64,000 bases of DNA from Pseudarthrobacter psychrotolerans (lineage in GTDB: Bacteria > Actinomycetota > Actinomycetes > Actinomycetales > Micrococcaceae): assembly GCF_009911795.1 (NCBI RefSeq), contig NZ_CP047898.1, forward strand, positions 1,736,001-1,800,000, written 5' to 3'. The position numbers and the translations under genes are program-made. The notes beneath the pieces were generated by a model, which was given only the letters and a program-made list of their open reading frames with translations, did not search any database and was not told the origin of the DNA. Shown in pieces: positions 38,314 through 46,418 of this stretch (within the stretch, counting starts at the first letter, position 1; each line of letters begins with the position of its first letter).

Positions 38314-39272
38314 GACGTTTCGAGCCGCATTTGACGGCGGCGCAACGCAGCCGTGACGGTCGCCGGACGCGCCCCGGAACCGGCGTCCCGGAGCGTGCGG
38401 TCGGCTATCCGGCGGCCTACGTCATCCGGCAGTCCTGCGGCATCAAGGACGTCGATGATCGCGTCAATTCTCGCCTCCATGGCGTCCCCGGTCCGATGAT
38501 CCGGCATGGCGAGGCGATGGCATAGCGGCATGGATTCCCGGTGGATCGTAAGCACTTTGTCCGGGACCTGATGCCGAGACATTTCACACGTCAGTCGGAA
38601 AGTGCGCCCGGGGGAACTTTCCGATAGCCGCCACACGGCGTCCACGTCGGAATTTTTGGCCGATCCGCCCCGCTGGCCCTTAGATTCATCCTTGCCGGAA
38701 TGGTCCAAACGGATGAGCGCGATACACGCCCGCTTCAGCCCTAGGCCGGTGTATTTGTAGAAATCGTTGTAGGTGTCGTTGTCGTTCTCCCGTCCTTGGT
38801 TTACGCGGCTCATGGTGTCTATGACTACGATCTCCGGGCCGTGGAGTTTCATCCGGTCGAGAAATGTTTGCCCACCGGCCGGCGTGTCCAAGTTCATGAG
38901 CGCCGCGTAGGGGAGAATTTCGAGGTTCGATAGGTCGTCGCCTGGTCCGTAGCCCATATCAGCCAAACGGGCATGAATGTCGTCGGGGTCGTTTTCATAG
39001 TCAACATACGTGACTCGATACGCGCGTTTCGGGACATGCCCGAGGACGGTGCGGCCGGTAGCCAGTGCGGCGCAAATTTCCAACGCGAGAAGGGACTTCC
39101 CCATCTTGGCCGGGGAATAGATCACTATTTGCCCACCGGCCGGGAGCACGGAGGGGATGATCCAATCCTTCTCGGCCGGCTGGTTCCAGAACGTCGCCCA
39201 ATCAATCGCAGGGAAGCGTTGGCGGAGTGCTTTCGCATTGATTTCTTCGGCCGTAGTCCAGTCCTCGGTCAT
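38256..39272 (-). CDS. RepA-like AAA/RecA-fold ATPase
   Basis: 338 residues. Walker A YSPAKMGKSLLA (about 52-63), a conserved VTYVDYENDPDDI acid stretch, Walker B IVVIDTMSRVN, and the RecA-like LIRLDHSGKD and KNSDVDAVWRL motifs. This is the AAA_25/RepA helicase group used by plasmids and integrative elements for replication. Preceded by, and overlapping by four bases, the small zinc-finger gene. The iteron cluster at its 3' end supports a replication role. Confidence 0.82.
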   Translation of the reverse strand: MTEDWTTAEEINAKALRQRFPAIDWATFWNQPAEKDWIIPSVLPAGGQIVIYSPAKMGKSLLALEICAALATGRTVLGHVPKRAYRVTYVDYENDPDDIHARLADMGYGPGDDLSNLEILPYAALMNLDTPAGGQTFLDRMKLHGPEIVVIDTMSRVNQGRENDNDTYNDFYKYTGLGLKRACIALIRLDHSGKDESKGQRGGSAKNSDVDAVWRLSESSPGRTFRLTCEMSRHQVPDKVLTIHRESMPLCHRLAMPDHRTGDAMEARIDAIIDVLDAAGLPDDVGRRIADRTLRDAGSGARPATVTAALRRRQMRLETSGTHPQPELSGTRREHVEP

Positions 39273-39478
39273 TTTTTGGTCCGGCGGGATGCCCGGTTGC
39301 CACGGAGGGCCCGGTAGAACGGGCAGTCATCGTCGTGGTAGACGTGCAGGACGATGCCGAAGGTGTCACGTTCCGGCCGGACTTCTGCGTCGCAATGTTC
39401 GCAGGCCGGGACGGTCCCAGAATTACACTCGATGCTCGCTTGGATCGCGTCGAGGAGGGCGTTTGTGTCGTCAGCCAT
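39269..39478 (-). CDS. small CxxC zinc-ribbon-like protein
   Basis: 69 residues. The pairs CEHC (about 26-29) and a later His/Cys cluster (HVYHDDDCPFY) could bind one zinc. Basic C-terminus (RGNRASRRTKK). ATGA overlap with the RepA-like gene, so co-translated. Function unknown; likely an accessory of replication or mobility. Confidence 0.7.
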   Translation of the reverse strand: MADDTNALLDAIQASIECNSGTVPACEHCDAEVRPERDTFGIVLHVYHDDDCPFYRALRGNRASRRTKK

Positions 39479-39539
39479 GACTAACGGGTGTCACGCATCC
39501 ACTCGTTGGGTATCTGAACGCGGTCTGCCGCAGCGCGCA

Positions 39540-39743
39540 TCACGCTGCATCCCTGAACTGGGCGTCGATCCACGCCAGGACGTCGGCCTCGCGCCACATG
39601 CGCCGGCCGCCGATCTTGGCCGACCTCGGGGCTTTTCCGTTGTGGATAAGCCAGCGGAGCTGGGAGGGGGACTTCCGCAGCACCGTTGCGACCTCATCCA
39701 GCGTCAGCAGCACCGGGCGTAGATCGGTTCCTCGTTGTTCCAT
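39540..39743 (-). CDS. excisionase-like helix-turn-helix protein
   Basis: 67 residues from ATG 39743; the longer open frame to 40187 is antisense to the XRE gene. MerR/excisionase-type winged HTH: LTLDEVATVLRKSPSQLRWL, then SAKIGGRRMWREADVLAWI. Such proteins (AlpA/Xis) regulate excision of integrative elements. Divergent from the XRE-integrase pair. Confidence 0.82.
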   Translation of the reverse strand: MEQRGTDLRPVLLTLDEVATVLRKSPSQLRWLIHNGKAPRSAKIGGRRMWREADVLAWIDAQFRDAA

Positions 39744-39846
39744 TTTTGTTTTCTTCCCTAACCTAAGGCGCATAATTTTCAAGCGCATAAAGCAAGTCTG
39801 ACACCCTTGTGGTAGATAGTCTACTCGTGCCGCTTGAAGATTATGC

Positions 39847-40377
39847 TTGCTGCGCGTAAGCTTTTGCATTGTGAACCTCCTAAACGATGAACCGACCGGC
39901 ACCGAGCACGAGCCGATGCGCGCCGCCGCGTTCAGGCTGGAACTCTCCATGTGCGACAAGTTCCGGCAGTTGCGCGAGCAGCGCGGGTGGAGCCAGCAGG
40001 ACATTTCCGACAAGCTGGCCGAAATGGGTTTGGAGATGCACCAAACGACCGTTGCAAAAATGGAAAAGGGCAAACGTCCCCTGCGGGTGGCTGAGATGTT
40101 TGCACTCTCATGGGTGTTCGGACTACCCCCGGGCGCGGTTTTTTGGATCCCCGCCAAGGACGACCTTCCGTCCAGCATGAAATTCATGACTGAGCGACTG
40201 GCTAGCGTCGATGAGCTGCAGAACCAGATGCGCGCGGAATTTTTGCGGATGTTCGAGAGTCATTTGGCGCTCTATGCCGACCTTGATTCGGAGAGGGCGT
40301 CACTGGTCCGGGCCATGCGGGACGACGCGAGCATGGAACCGCAGCAGGACCGAGTGGCGGAAGGAATAACCCAATGA
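39847..40377 (+). CDS. XRE-family regulator
   Basis: 176 residues in the longest frame; the true start may be an internal ATG (39916 or 39949), as the first 35 residues are weak. HTH: FRQLREQRGWSQQDISDKLA, then HQTTVAKMEKGKRPLRVAE. The C-terminal helical part (about 120-165) may dimerise. Its last codons overlap the integrase start by four bases, so it is coupled to integration control. Confidence 0.85.
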   Translation: MLRVSFCIVNLLNDEPTGTEHEPMRAAAFRLELSMCDKFRQLREQRGWSQQDISDKLAEMGLEMHQTTVAKMEKGKRPLRVAEMFALSWVFGLPPGAVFWIPAKDDLPSSMKFMTERLASVDELQNQMRAEFLRMFESHLALYADLDSERASLVRAMRDDASMEPQQDRVAEGITQ

Positions 40378-41477
40378 GCATTACAAGGCGGGCGGACGGG
40401 GCGTGGCGGGCGCGCTACCGCGACGATACCGGCCGGGAGCACGCCCGGCACTTCGCCCGGAAGATCGACGCCCAGAAGTGGCTTGCTGAGGCAACTACGG
40501 CACTTGCAGCGGGCCGCTGGGTGGACCCCGCGGCCGGGAAACTTACCCTCATGGATTTCTATGCGGACTGGTCCAGCCGGCAGGTTTGGGCCACGACTAC
40601 GGGCAAGGCAATGTCGTTGGCTGTCCGGTCCTGCACGTTCTCTGGGGTGGAGCTGCGGAAGGTACGGCGCTCCCACGTCGAGACTTGGGTCAAGGAAATG
40701 ATCCGCGGCGGACTGGCCGCTGGGACGGTCAGGACCCGGATGAACAACGTCCGGTCGGTCTTGCACGGAGCTGTCCGTGACAGGCTGATTGCCGCGGACC
40801 CGTCGGACGGCGTCACGCTCCCCCGTGGCCGGAAGATCGAGCATTCCATGGCGATCCCCGCGGCGGCCGACGTCGGGCGGGTGCTGGCAGCGGCCGAACC
40901 GTGGTTCCGTCCCTACGTGGCATTGTGCGCGTTCGCGGGTCTGCGGCTGGGCGAAGCTGCTGCAGTCCAGTTAGCGGACGTCGATTTCCTGCGGCGGACT
41001 CTGCACGTCCAGCGGCAGGTACAAAGGGCCGGGAGCGGCCAGGTGGAGATCACGCCGCCCAAGTACGGGTCTGAGCGGAGCGTGGCCCTGCCCGACGGGC
41101 TGCTGGAACTGCTGTCCAGGCACATCCGGGACGTAGGCGTGCGGGGCGCGGAACAGTGGCTTTTCGTCGGTGACCACGGGTTGCCGCCGCATCAGAACAC
41201 GGTCGGCAACTGGTGGCGAAAGACGCGGGCCGCTGCGGGCATGCCAGCGCTCAAACTCCACGACCTGAGACACTTCTACGCGTCCGGCCTGATCGCGGCA
41301 GGCTGCGACGTCGTGACCGTCCAGCGGGCACTGGGCCATGCCAAGGCAACGACGACGCTAAACACGTATTCCCACTTGTGGCCGACCGCGGCGGACCGGA
41401 CCCGTGCCGCCGCGGGGGGCCTCATGGACGCAGCTCTCCCGACTTCTGCGGACTACTTGCGGACTTCAGAAGGCTGA
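40374..41477 (+). CDS. int: tyrosine-type site-specific integrase
   Basis: 367 residues. N-terminal arm-binding and core-binding SAM-like domains (about 1-160), then the catalytic domain: AGLRLGEAAAV (Arg), HDLRHFYASGL (H-x-x-R), LGHAKATTTLNTYSH (His and nucleophile Tyr). It ends 35 bases before the right attachment repeat, as in most integrative elements. Two arm-type TGCGGACT repeats lie in its last codons. Confidence 0.95.
   Translation: MSITRRADGAWRARYRDDTGREHARHFARKIDAQKWLAEATTALAAGRWVDPAAGKLTLMDFYADWSSRQVWATTTGKAMSLAVRSCTFSGVELRKVRRSHVETWVKEMIRGGLAAGTVRTRMNNVRSVLHGAVRDRLIAADPSDGVTLPRGRKIEHSMAIPAAADVGRVLAAAEPWFRPYVALCAFAGLRLGEAAAVQLADVDFLRRTLHVQRQVQRAGSGQVEITPPKYGSERSVALPDGLLELLSRHIRDVGVRGAEQWLFVGDHGLPPHQNTVGNWWRKTRAAAGMPALKLHDLRHFYASGLIAAGCDVVTVQRALGHAKATTTLNTYSHLWPTAADRTRAAAGGLMDAALPTSADYLRTSEG
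41447..41466 (+). repeat. integrase arm-type repeats, right end
   Basis: TGCGGACT at 41447 and TTGCGGACTT at 41457, the same core as the triple repeat at 22198-22229; inside the 3' end of int. Confidence 0.6.
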
Positions 41478-41511
41478 AATGCCTCTGACATGCGGAAACG
41501 TCCCCCACTAC

Positions 41512-41526
41512 ACGTTGAAGCGGAAC
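41512..41526. repeat. right attachment site (direct repeat)
   Basis: Second copy of ACGTTGAAGCGGAAC. Beyond it TCCACCACGT continues the YchF-like C-terminus (VVEFRFNV on the minus strand), then similarity stops. No ychF gene follows, so a further element may separate this end from the gene. Confidence 0.65.
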
Positions 41527-41612
41527 TCCACCACGTTACGTAGCTGAGCAACCTCTGCTGCGCCGGGTTATTTTACTAGCTTGCACAGGGTGACAGGATA
41601 AGTCCAGTCGAT

Positions 41613-41759
41613 TCACAGACTCTGGAAGTGAAATGGCTTGACTTGCAAAGGGCGTTCTCTTCCGGGGTCCGTGTTCAACCGGATGACCCGTTCGGCACGG
41701 TAGTGACCGAAGTTGGCCTTGGCGTAAGCCCAGAGGTAGCTGGCGATGTCGGCGTCGAG
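41613..41759 (-). pseudogene. gene fragment of unknown type
   Basis: About 48 in-frame codons with good bias and no start: LDADIASYLWAYAKANFGHY, RAERVIRLNTDPGRERPLQV, ending FHFQSL at 41613. A TGA precedes the frame. 3' remnant of a gene I do not recognise, left at the element border. Confidence 0.4.
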
Positions 41760-41862
41760 TCACTTACCTTCGCATAAAACCTGTGTCAGGTGAATCACCT
41801 GTCGGCAAGATGATGCCGACGGGCCCGAAGGCAAAGAAGCAGCTCAGCGGAGTGCTTCGAGG

Positions 41863-42243
41863 TCAACATCTCATGAGCCCACTCGCGGAGCTGCTGCGGA
41901 TGTCATGACGGCGGCGTGACTTCGGCGTGGTGGCGACGTCGATGATTGTGCCGTCCGTGTCCGTGTCCGTGTCCGTGATCGTGGCGACATCCTGCTTGAT
42001 AGCTGCCTTTGAGCACTTTTTGCAGCCGCTCAGGCGGAACCAGCCGCGGGACACTCTGGCGGACTGCTCGCCGCACAGCGTTGTGCCGCCGCTGCCGGAC
42101 TTCAGGAACAGATGCGTCGAGGTGCCGCTGGCCATGTTGACCACCATGCCGTCCCGGGTGCGTTTCCAGTCCGGGCCGTACGCCTCATTGGCAAGGATGT
42201 TCGGCACGCTGTTGCGGATGGTGAGCTGCTCGGGTTCAGCCAT
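41863..42243 (-). CDS. hypothetical protein
   Basis: 126 residues. Soluble, with cysteines in GGTTLCGEQSA and SGCKKCSKAA that may bind metal. A tract of DT pairs (DTDTDTDG, encoded by a GTGTCC-type repeat near 41950) lies before the basic C-terminus. No family recognised. Confidence 0.6.
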   Translation of the reverse strand: MAEPEQLTIRNSVPNILANEAYGPDWKRTRDGMVVNMASGTSTHLFLKSGSGGTTLCGEQSARVSRGWFRLSGCKKCSKAAIKQDVATITDTDTDTDGTIIDVATTPKSRRRHDIRSSSASGLMRC

Positions 42244-42334
42244 GGGGTCATCCTATGCACGTGTTCAACGGGGATACAGCTCCTTGCACCCGATTGTCCA
42301 GACGGTGTCTGGACAACTTGTATAAGAGCGCTTC

Positions 42335-42730
42335 AGCCCCGGAACGCCCCACTGGGCGTCTGGCTCCACCGCCGCCGGCAGGAAGTCGCGCAGGGGGCGC
42401 CTCTCCCCCATCTATAAGGAGCCCTGCGCATCATCTCCGGATGGAACCGGCCCGTCCACGAGGAAGACCGATGCCGAAGCACGCTGGTAGCAGCGGCTGG
42501 CGGATGTCGCCGACTACGGGGCCGGCTTCAACGACTGGCCCCTGAACAACCAAACAGACGACGCTGAAGAACCTGTCCTGGGCGTGTGGCTGCATGTCCA
42601 ACGCATCAACCACCGAGCGAACAGGCTGGACCCGGCGAAGGAAGCCCAACTAGACGCTATGATCCCTGGCTGGCGCTGCGGCCGTGTCCGCAGCGGCGGG
42701 CAGAAGCGGTCCAGTATCGATTACTTGCTT
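42335..42730 (+). pseudogene. decayed helicase-associated (HA) domain gene
   Basis: Fragments in changing frames match the HA repeats of the intact-looking copy at 44783-45450: LGVWLHRRRQEVAQGA, then DYGAGFNDWPLNNQTDDAEE, then PVLGVWLHVQRINHRANRLD and IPGWRCGRVRSGG. An in-frame TAG and several frame changes mean a true pseudogene. Confidence 0.6.
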
Positions 42731-42847
42731 GGCGCTGTACGAAGACGAGGAAGGCAGGCGGGCGCCGATGGGGTAGCTGGCGCTCTTGAAATCAGTAGAG
42801 TGCTGGACGTCAGATGGTCTCAGACAACCACACCCGAGGAGGTCACC

Positions 42848-43234
42848 ATGACGGTCACTTTCAATCACACTATCGTCTACGCAACGGACAAGCGTCGTTC
42901 GGCGGAGTTCCTCGCTAACGTGCTCGGACTGCCGGAACCCCAAGCCATGTGGTCCTTCATGACTGTGCCCCTTGACCATGGAGTGGCCCTCGATTTCGCC
43001 ACTGCGGACGGGCCCATCTCCCCGCAGCACTACGCCTTCTTGGTCAGCGAGGAGGACTTCGACGGAATCTTCGCAAGAATCCAGAGCGAGGGCGTCCCCT
43101 ACTGGGCGGACCCTGGACGGTCCCGCCCACGGCAGATTAACCACAACGACGGCGGACGCGGCGTCTACTTCGCGGATCCTGACGGACATTTCCTCGAGGC
43201 GATCACGCGCCCCTACGGATCGGGTGCTGCATGA
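42848..43234 (+). CDS. VOC-family (glyoxalase-like) protein
   Basis: 128 residues from ATG 42848 with GGAGGT at -5; the open frame from 42584 is remnant of the preceding pseudogene. Vicinal-oxygen-chelate fold: VTFNHTIVYATDKRRSAEFL (metal His), HGVALDFA, HYAFLVSEEDF (His) and YFADPDGHFLEAIT (metal Glu). Possible lyase, dioxygenase or resistance role; substrate unknown. Its stop overlaps an acylphosphatase start. Confidence 0.88.
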   Translation: MTVTFNHTIVYATDKRRSAEFLANVLGLPEPQAMWSFMTVPLDHGVALDFATADGPISPQHYAFLVSEEDFDGIFARIQSEGVPYWADPGRSRPRQINHNDGGRGVYFADPDGHFLEAITRPYGSGAA

Positions 43235-43299
43235 TGTCCCAGGTACCCGTCAGGGCCACCGTGACGGGTCGCGTCCACGGTGTGGGATTCCGCTACTGA
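43231..43299 (+). pseudogene. acylphosphatase 5' fragment
   Basis: 22 codons: ATG ATG then SQVPVRATVTGRVHGVGFRY and a TGA. The TGRVxGVGFR motif with catalytic Arg is the acylphosphatase signature (about 90 residues normally). The rest is gone; a tetranucleotide repeat starts 18 bases later. Overlaps the VOC stop by four bases. Confidence 0.65.
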
Positions 43300-43316
43300 A
43301 CACGGCACCAAGCCCG

Positions 43317-43362
43317 CTGCCTGCCTGCGTGCCTGCATGCCTGCATGCCTGCATGCATGCCA
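43317..43362. repeat. tetranucleotide repeat (TGCC/TGCA)
   Basis: About ten units of GCCT/GCAT in a row (CTGCCTGCGTGCCTGCATGC and on). Directly behind the acylphosphatase stub. Confidence 0.75.
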
Positions 43363-43740
43363 GAAGGCGAGCAAGACGTCGGTTCTTGAAGTCGTCCGCT
43401 CGGAAACGGGGGCACCATATGCACGACACTGGCTTAGCGCATGCCACCCCTTCGTGGATCGCAGCCTTGGCTGAGACGGTGTGGGCGATGGTCTCGTGCG
43501 ACCACTGCACGTCATTCACTGTGGGGCCCTTGCCGTTCCCACCATGACACTTGTGAATATGTCTTCGATTGAAAGTATCTTGCCGGTACGGGGGCCTAGA
43601 GCCTGGGCCGCTGACGAGACATCTCCAGGGATGGCAGCAGGACAGACCACCAAGGCCCGGCGGCCGCTCAGGCTGATGGTGAGTAGGCTGAGCTCTATGG
43701 GCACATTGCTGCCGTGCACGTTGACGTCCGGAGGATCGCC
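43363..43740. other. non-coding stretch with duplicated leader segment
   Basis: No good frame in 43363-43620. From about 43627 to 43813 the sequence is a near copy of 45405-45578, including a TAGGCT box, a short leader frame (MGTLLPCTLT, GGSPWPTLSLNT) and GGAGGATCGCCATG. Confidence 0.6.
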
Positions 43741-43813
43741 ATGGCCGACCTTGTCCCTGAATACCTGACCTTCGACTACCGCTGCCAGTTCCGGGGAATC
43801 CCTGGGGCCCAGC
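43741..43813 (+). pseudogene. 5' fragment of the GNAT-like gene, fused in frame to a membrane protein
   Basis: ATG 43741 starts MADLVPEYLTFDYRCQFRGI, the same 24 residues as the gene at 45505. It then runs in frame through GAQHKAGNRIGGQ into the membrane protein beginning at 43843. A partial duplication. Confidence 0.65.
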
Positions 43814-43842
43814 ACAAAGCTGGCAACCGAATAGGGGGACAG

Positions 43843-44250
43843 ATGACGAACATACCAAAGTACCCAAAAGGCAACGAGGGCGCGGACTTAAAGACCATCA
43901 AGGCTGAGCAGGCCGGGGGCACCGCCGACCTTGCCATGTACGCGGCCGTCGCATGGGCGGCGGGATTCGTAACTTACCTCATGGCTTGCCTCATTGGCGT
44001 CAGCGTCTCCAGCGCGGCCAAAGGCGGTACCAGTGAACAGTGGGCAGCGTGGATGTACCCCATTTACTCGATCCTGATCTGGGGGCCGCTGATCCTCCTG
44101 GCCCTCATTCTCGCGATCGCCGCCAAGGCACGGAAGAGTCCGCGCCGGCGGCTCGCCACAACCATCGTCGTATTGAGCGCCACCTTCCCGCTCCTGGCTG
44201 TGCTGGTGCTGGGAGTTGAATCCCTCATTGCCTGGTTAGCCCGTGCGTGA
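43843..44250 (+). CDS. small membrane protein
   Basis: 135 residues from ATG 43843 (GGGGGACAG upstream). Three predicted transmembrane segments (about 35-57, 75-100, 112-130), with a polar N-terminus. No family recognised. It could also be made as a fusion starting at 43741. Confidence 0.7.
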   Translation: MTNIPKYPKGNEGADLKTIKAEQAGGTADLAMYAAVAWAAGFVTYLMACLIGVSVSSAAKGGTSEQWAAWMYPIYSILIWGPLILLALILAIAAKARKSPRRRLATTIVVLSATFPLLAVLVLGVESLIAWLARA

Positions 44251-44400
44251 TCATCGAGAGCAGTCCGTAGATTTGGAAGCATCACGCAAGAGCTGACCGA
44301 CTGACGACCCGGCGCACTCGCTTCCGCTCCTTCGGATCTTCGTCGGCTGGTACAACCGCTAGGCTGGCGGACGGGCTCTTGAACGAGGGGAAAAGGGACT

Positions 44401-44769
44401 GTGGATTACAACGACTTTGAGCTTGCCGCGTTCTGGGCGCTGGCGGCTGCCCCCAGCGTTCTCCTGATACTTACGGGAACCATCGCCCACAACAGGTTGT
44501 CCAAAGGATGGATACCCCGATACCTGATTCTCGGCATCCTTGGCTGCTTCATCTACGCGGCGTTTGCAGCTCCCGTGGTCATGAGACTGTTCCCGCCTCC
44601 CTACGTCCCGGGCCTGTCGGAAGGTCGGGGACTGGACCTCCGGGGAGTGGGCTCAGTAGTCGGATCCTGGATCGGGGCCCTCGCTGGTGTTGTTTTCGCA
44701 CTGATCACCGTTGCTGGCTCTGCAATCATTCATCAATACAAGGTCGCCAAAAGCTTGGCCTCCCGGTGA
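44401..44769 (+). CDS. small membrane protein
   Basis: 122 residues, GTG start with GGGGAAAAGGG six bases upstream. Three predicted helices (about 8-28, 40-62, 88-112). No family recognised; lies between the fused membrane gene and the HTH/HA gene. Confidence 0.7.
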   Translation: MDYNDFELAAFWALAAAPSVLLILTGTIAHNRLSKGWIPRYLILGILGCFIYAAFAAPVVMRLFPPPYVPGLSEGRGLDLRGVGSVVGSWIGALAGVVFALITVAGSAIIHQYKVAKSLASR

Positions 44770-44782
44770 GTCATCACGAGCT

Positions 44783-45450
44783 ATGACGGCACGCAGGCGT
44801 TCTGCCCCCGATCCTGAGTGGGTGCTGATGTACCGGCAAGGCATCCCCACGCCGAAGATCGCTGCGGCCGCCGACGTCGCGGAAAACACGGTCAGGTATC
44901 ACTTGGCCATCGCTGCGAGGCAAGATCCCCGCATCAGAGTGGAGCATCAAGAGGCGCTCCCGGACGTACCCAGACAGCTGCCAGCGTCAGGGCGCCGGAA
45001 CCTGGACGACATTCTGGCGCTGTACGAGGCTGAAGACCGACTCCCTGCCTCTCACGGCGCCTCCGCCCGCGAGAAAGCCCTGGCGGTGTGCTGCACCGTC
45101 GCCGCAAGGAAGCAGCGCAGGGCACCCTCTCTCCCACTTATGCCCGGGCCCTCGATGTGATCCCTGGCTGGCGTGAGCAGTCCACGAAGCGGGCCGACGA
45201 CGAAACGCGCTGGAAGCAGCGCCTGAAAGAGGTCCAGAAGTACCGGGCTGCGGGCAACGATTGGCCGCGGCACAACAAAACCGACGACCGGGCAGAGCGC
45301 GTCCTTGGTGTATGGCTGCACACGCAGCGGATCAACGACCGCGCCGGTAAGCTGGGCCCAGTTAAGAAGAACCAGCTCGACGAAGGGCTCCCGGGCTGGC
45401 GGCAGGGCAGACCACGGAGGGGCGGTCTGGCGCAGGCTGATCGTGGTTAG
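44783..45450 (+). pseudogene. HTH plus helicase-associated domain protein, one-base frameshift
   Basis: About 222 residues if repaired. The N-terminus has a resolvase-like HTH (IPTPKIAAAADVAENTVRYH). One missing base near 45090 (GTGTGCTG for GTGTGGCTG) separates it from the HA part: WLHRRRKEAAQGTLSPTYAR, then NDWPRHNKTDDRAERVLGVW and LHTQRINDRAGKLGPVKKNQ. HA domains are DNA-binding modules often fused to helicases; here alone with an HTH. Followed by the GNAT gene. Confidence 0.7.
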
Positions 45451-45504
45451 GCTGAGTGCTATGGGCACAAGCGTGCCGAGCACGTTGACGTTTGGAGGAT
45501 CGCC

Positions 45505-46095
45505 ATGGCCGACCTTGTCCCGGAATACCTGACCTTCGACTACCGCTGCCAGTTCCGGGGAATCCCCGGGGCCCACCATGACCCGGAAGACTACCCGGTG
45601 TTCTGGACCGTCAAAGTCAAAGGACGTGTCTGGGAGGACGATGACGACGAGGGCAAGGAAGTGTCCGTCGGGGAAGCACACCTGTACGTGGTTCCGGACG
45701 CGGGTGTCATCGAACTGTTCCTGACCCTGGATGCGGTGAGCCAGGAGGTGGCGAATGTTGGAGAAATGCTGACGATCAAGCGTCCGGACCTGATCGACGA
45801 CATGGCCCTGGGCGGTGACCTGCTGGTCCTGTCCTCACTGCGGATCGCCCCGAAATTCCGCGGCAACAAACTCGGCCACTCCATCCTCAAGGCCATCCTC
45901 TGCACCATCGGCCGCTCCGCCTCCAAGGTCATCCTGGAGGCGGCACCGGTACTCACCAAAGACGCCCCCGCGGAAGGAACAGCCGAGCACGAATCAGCCA
46001 AAGTGGCGCTACGGCAGTACTGGGAGAGTTTCGGCTTCCAGCCGGCCCACGGCGACTACCTGGTCTTCGACGACATGGCAGACGTCCTGGACTAA
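45505..46095 (+). CDS. GNAT-like acetyltransferase domain protein
   Basis: 196 residues from ATG 45505 with GGAGG upstream. The C-terminal half has a GNAT-like acetyl-CoA segment (LRIAPKFRGNKLGHSILKAI) and the late YWESFGFQPAHGDYLVFD strand. The N-terminal half (MADLVPEYLTFDYRCQFR...) is unknown. A short leader frame overlaps its start. The first 24 codons and upstream region are duplicated at 43627-43813. Confidence 0.75.
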   Translation: MADLVPEYLTFDYRCQFRGIPGAHHDPEDYPVFWTVKVKGRVWEDDDDEGKEVSVGEAHLYVVPDAGVIELFLTLDAVSQEVANVGEMLTIKRPDLIDDMALGGDLLVLSSLRIAPKFRGNKLGHSILKAILCTIGRSASKVILEAAPVLTKDAPAEGTAEHESAKVALRQYWESFGFQPAHGDYLVFDDMADVLD

Positions 46096-46190
46096 CAGAG
46101 CCGGCCGGCAGGGACTCCAGCGCAGCACGGCCCCGGCAAGGGAGTCCTCCTTCCGGGATGGCTCGGGCCAAACCAGAGCCGACAGAACGG

Positions 46191-46418
46191 TCACGGGTCG
46201 CGCGCGGTTGTCAGCAGATCACCAACCTGGCAATCGAGCACCTCACATATAGCAGTCAGGGTCGAGAACCGTATTGCCTTCGCACGGTCGTTCTTGAGTA
46301 CCGACAGATTTACCAGACTGACTCCAACGCGCTTGCTTAGCTCTGTCAGGGTCATGCCGCGGTCTGCCAGCAGGTCATCCAAATGGCAGTGGATATTCGA
46401 CGGCTCCTCAGCCGGCAT
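46191..46418 (-). CDS. XRE-family regulator (DUF2975 partner)
   Basis: 75 residues, a single HTH: LTELSKRVGVSLVNLSVLKN, AKAIRFSTLTAICEVLDCQV. The compact YozG-like type regularly paired with DUF2975 membrane proteins. Its ATG overlaps the DUF2975 stop, so coupled. Likely binds the inverted repeat at 47062-47094. Confidence 0.88.
   Translation of the reverse strand: MPAEEPSNIHCHLDDLLADRGMTLTELSKRVGVSLVNLSVLKNDRAKAIRFSTLTAICEVLDCQVGDLLTTARDP

Larger units (their letters stand above)
22091..41526. mobile_element. integrative element with defence cargo, about 19.4 kb
   Basis: Flanked by the 15-bp direct repeat, with TTGCGGACT arm-type repeats just inside both ends (22198-22229 and 41447-41466). 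It carries a tyrosine integrase at its right end, an excisionase-like HTH protein, an XRE regulator, a RepA-like ATPase with iterons, a TAC toxin-antitoxin triad and a restriction-like GHKL/Z1 operon. The interior is visibly less GC-rich than the flanks around 22-36 kb. Boundaries are inferred from the repeats. Confidence 0.72.

Noticed and set aside
39744..40187. Long N-terminal extension of the excisionase-like gene
   Set aside because: Antisense to the XRE regulator; family members start at 39743.
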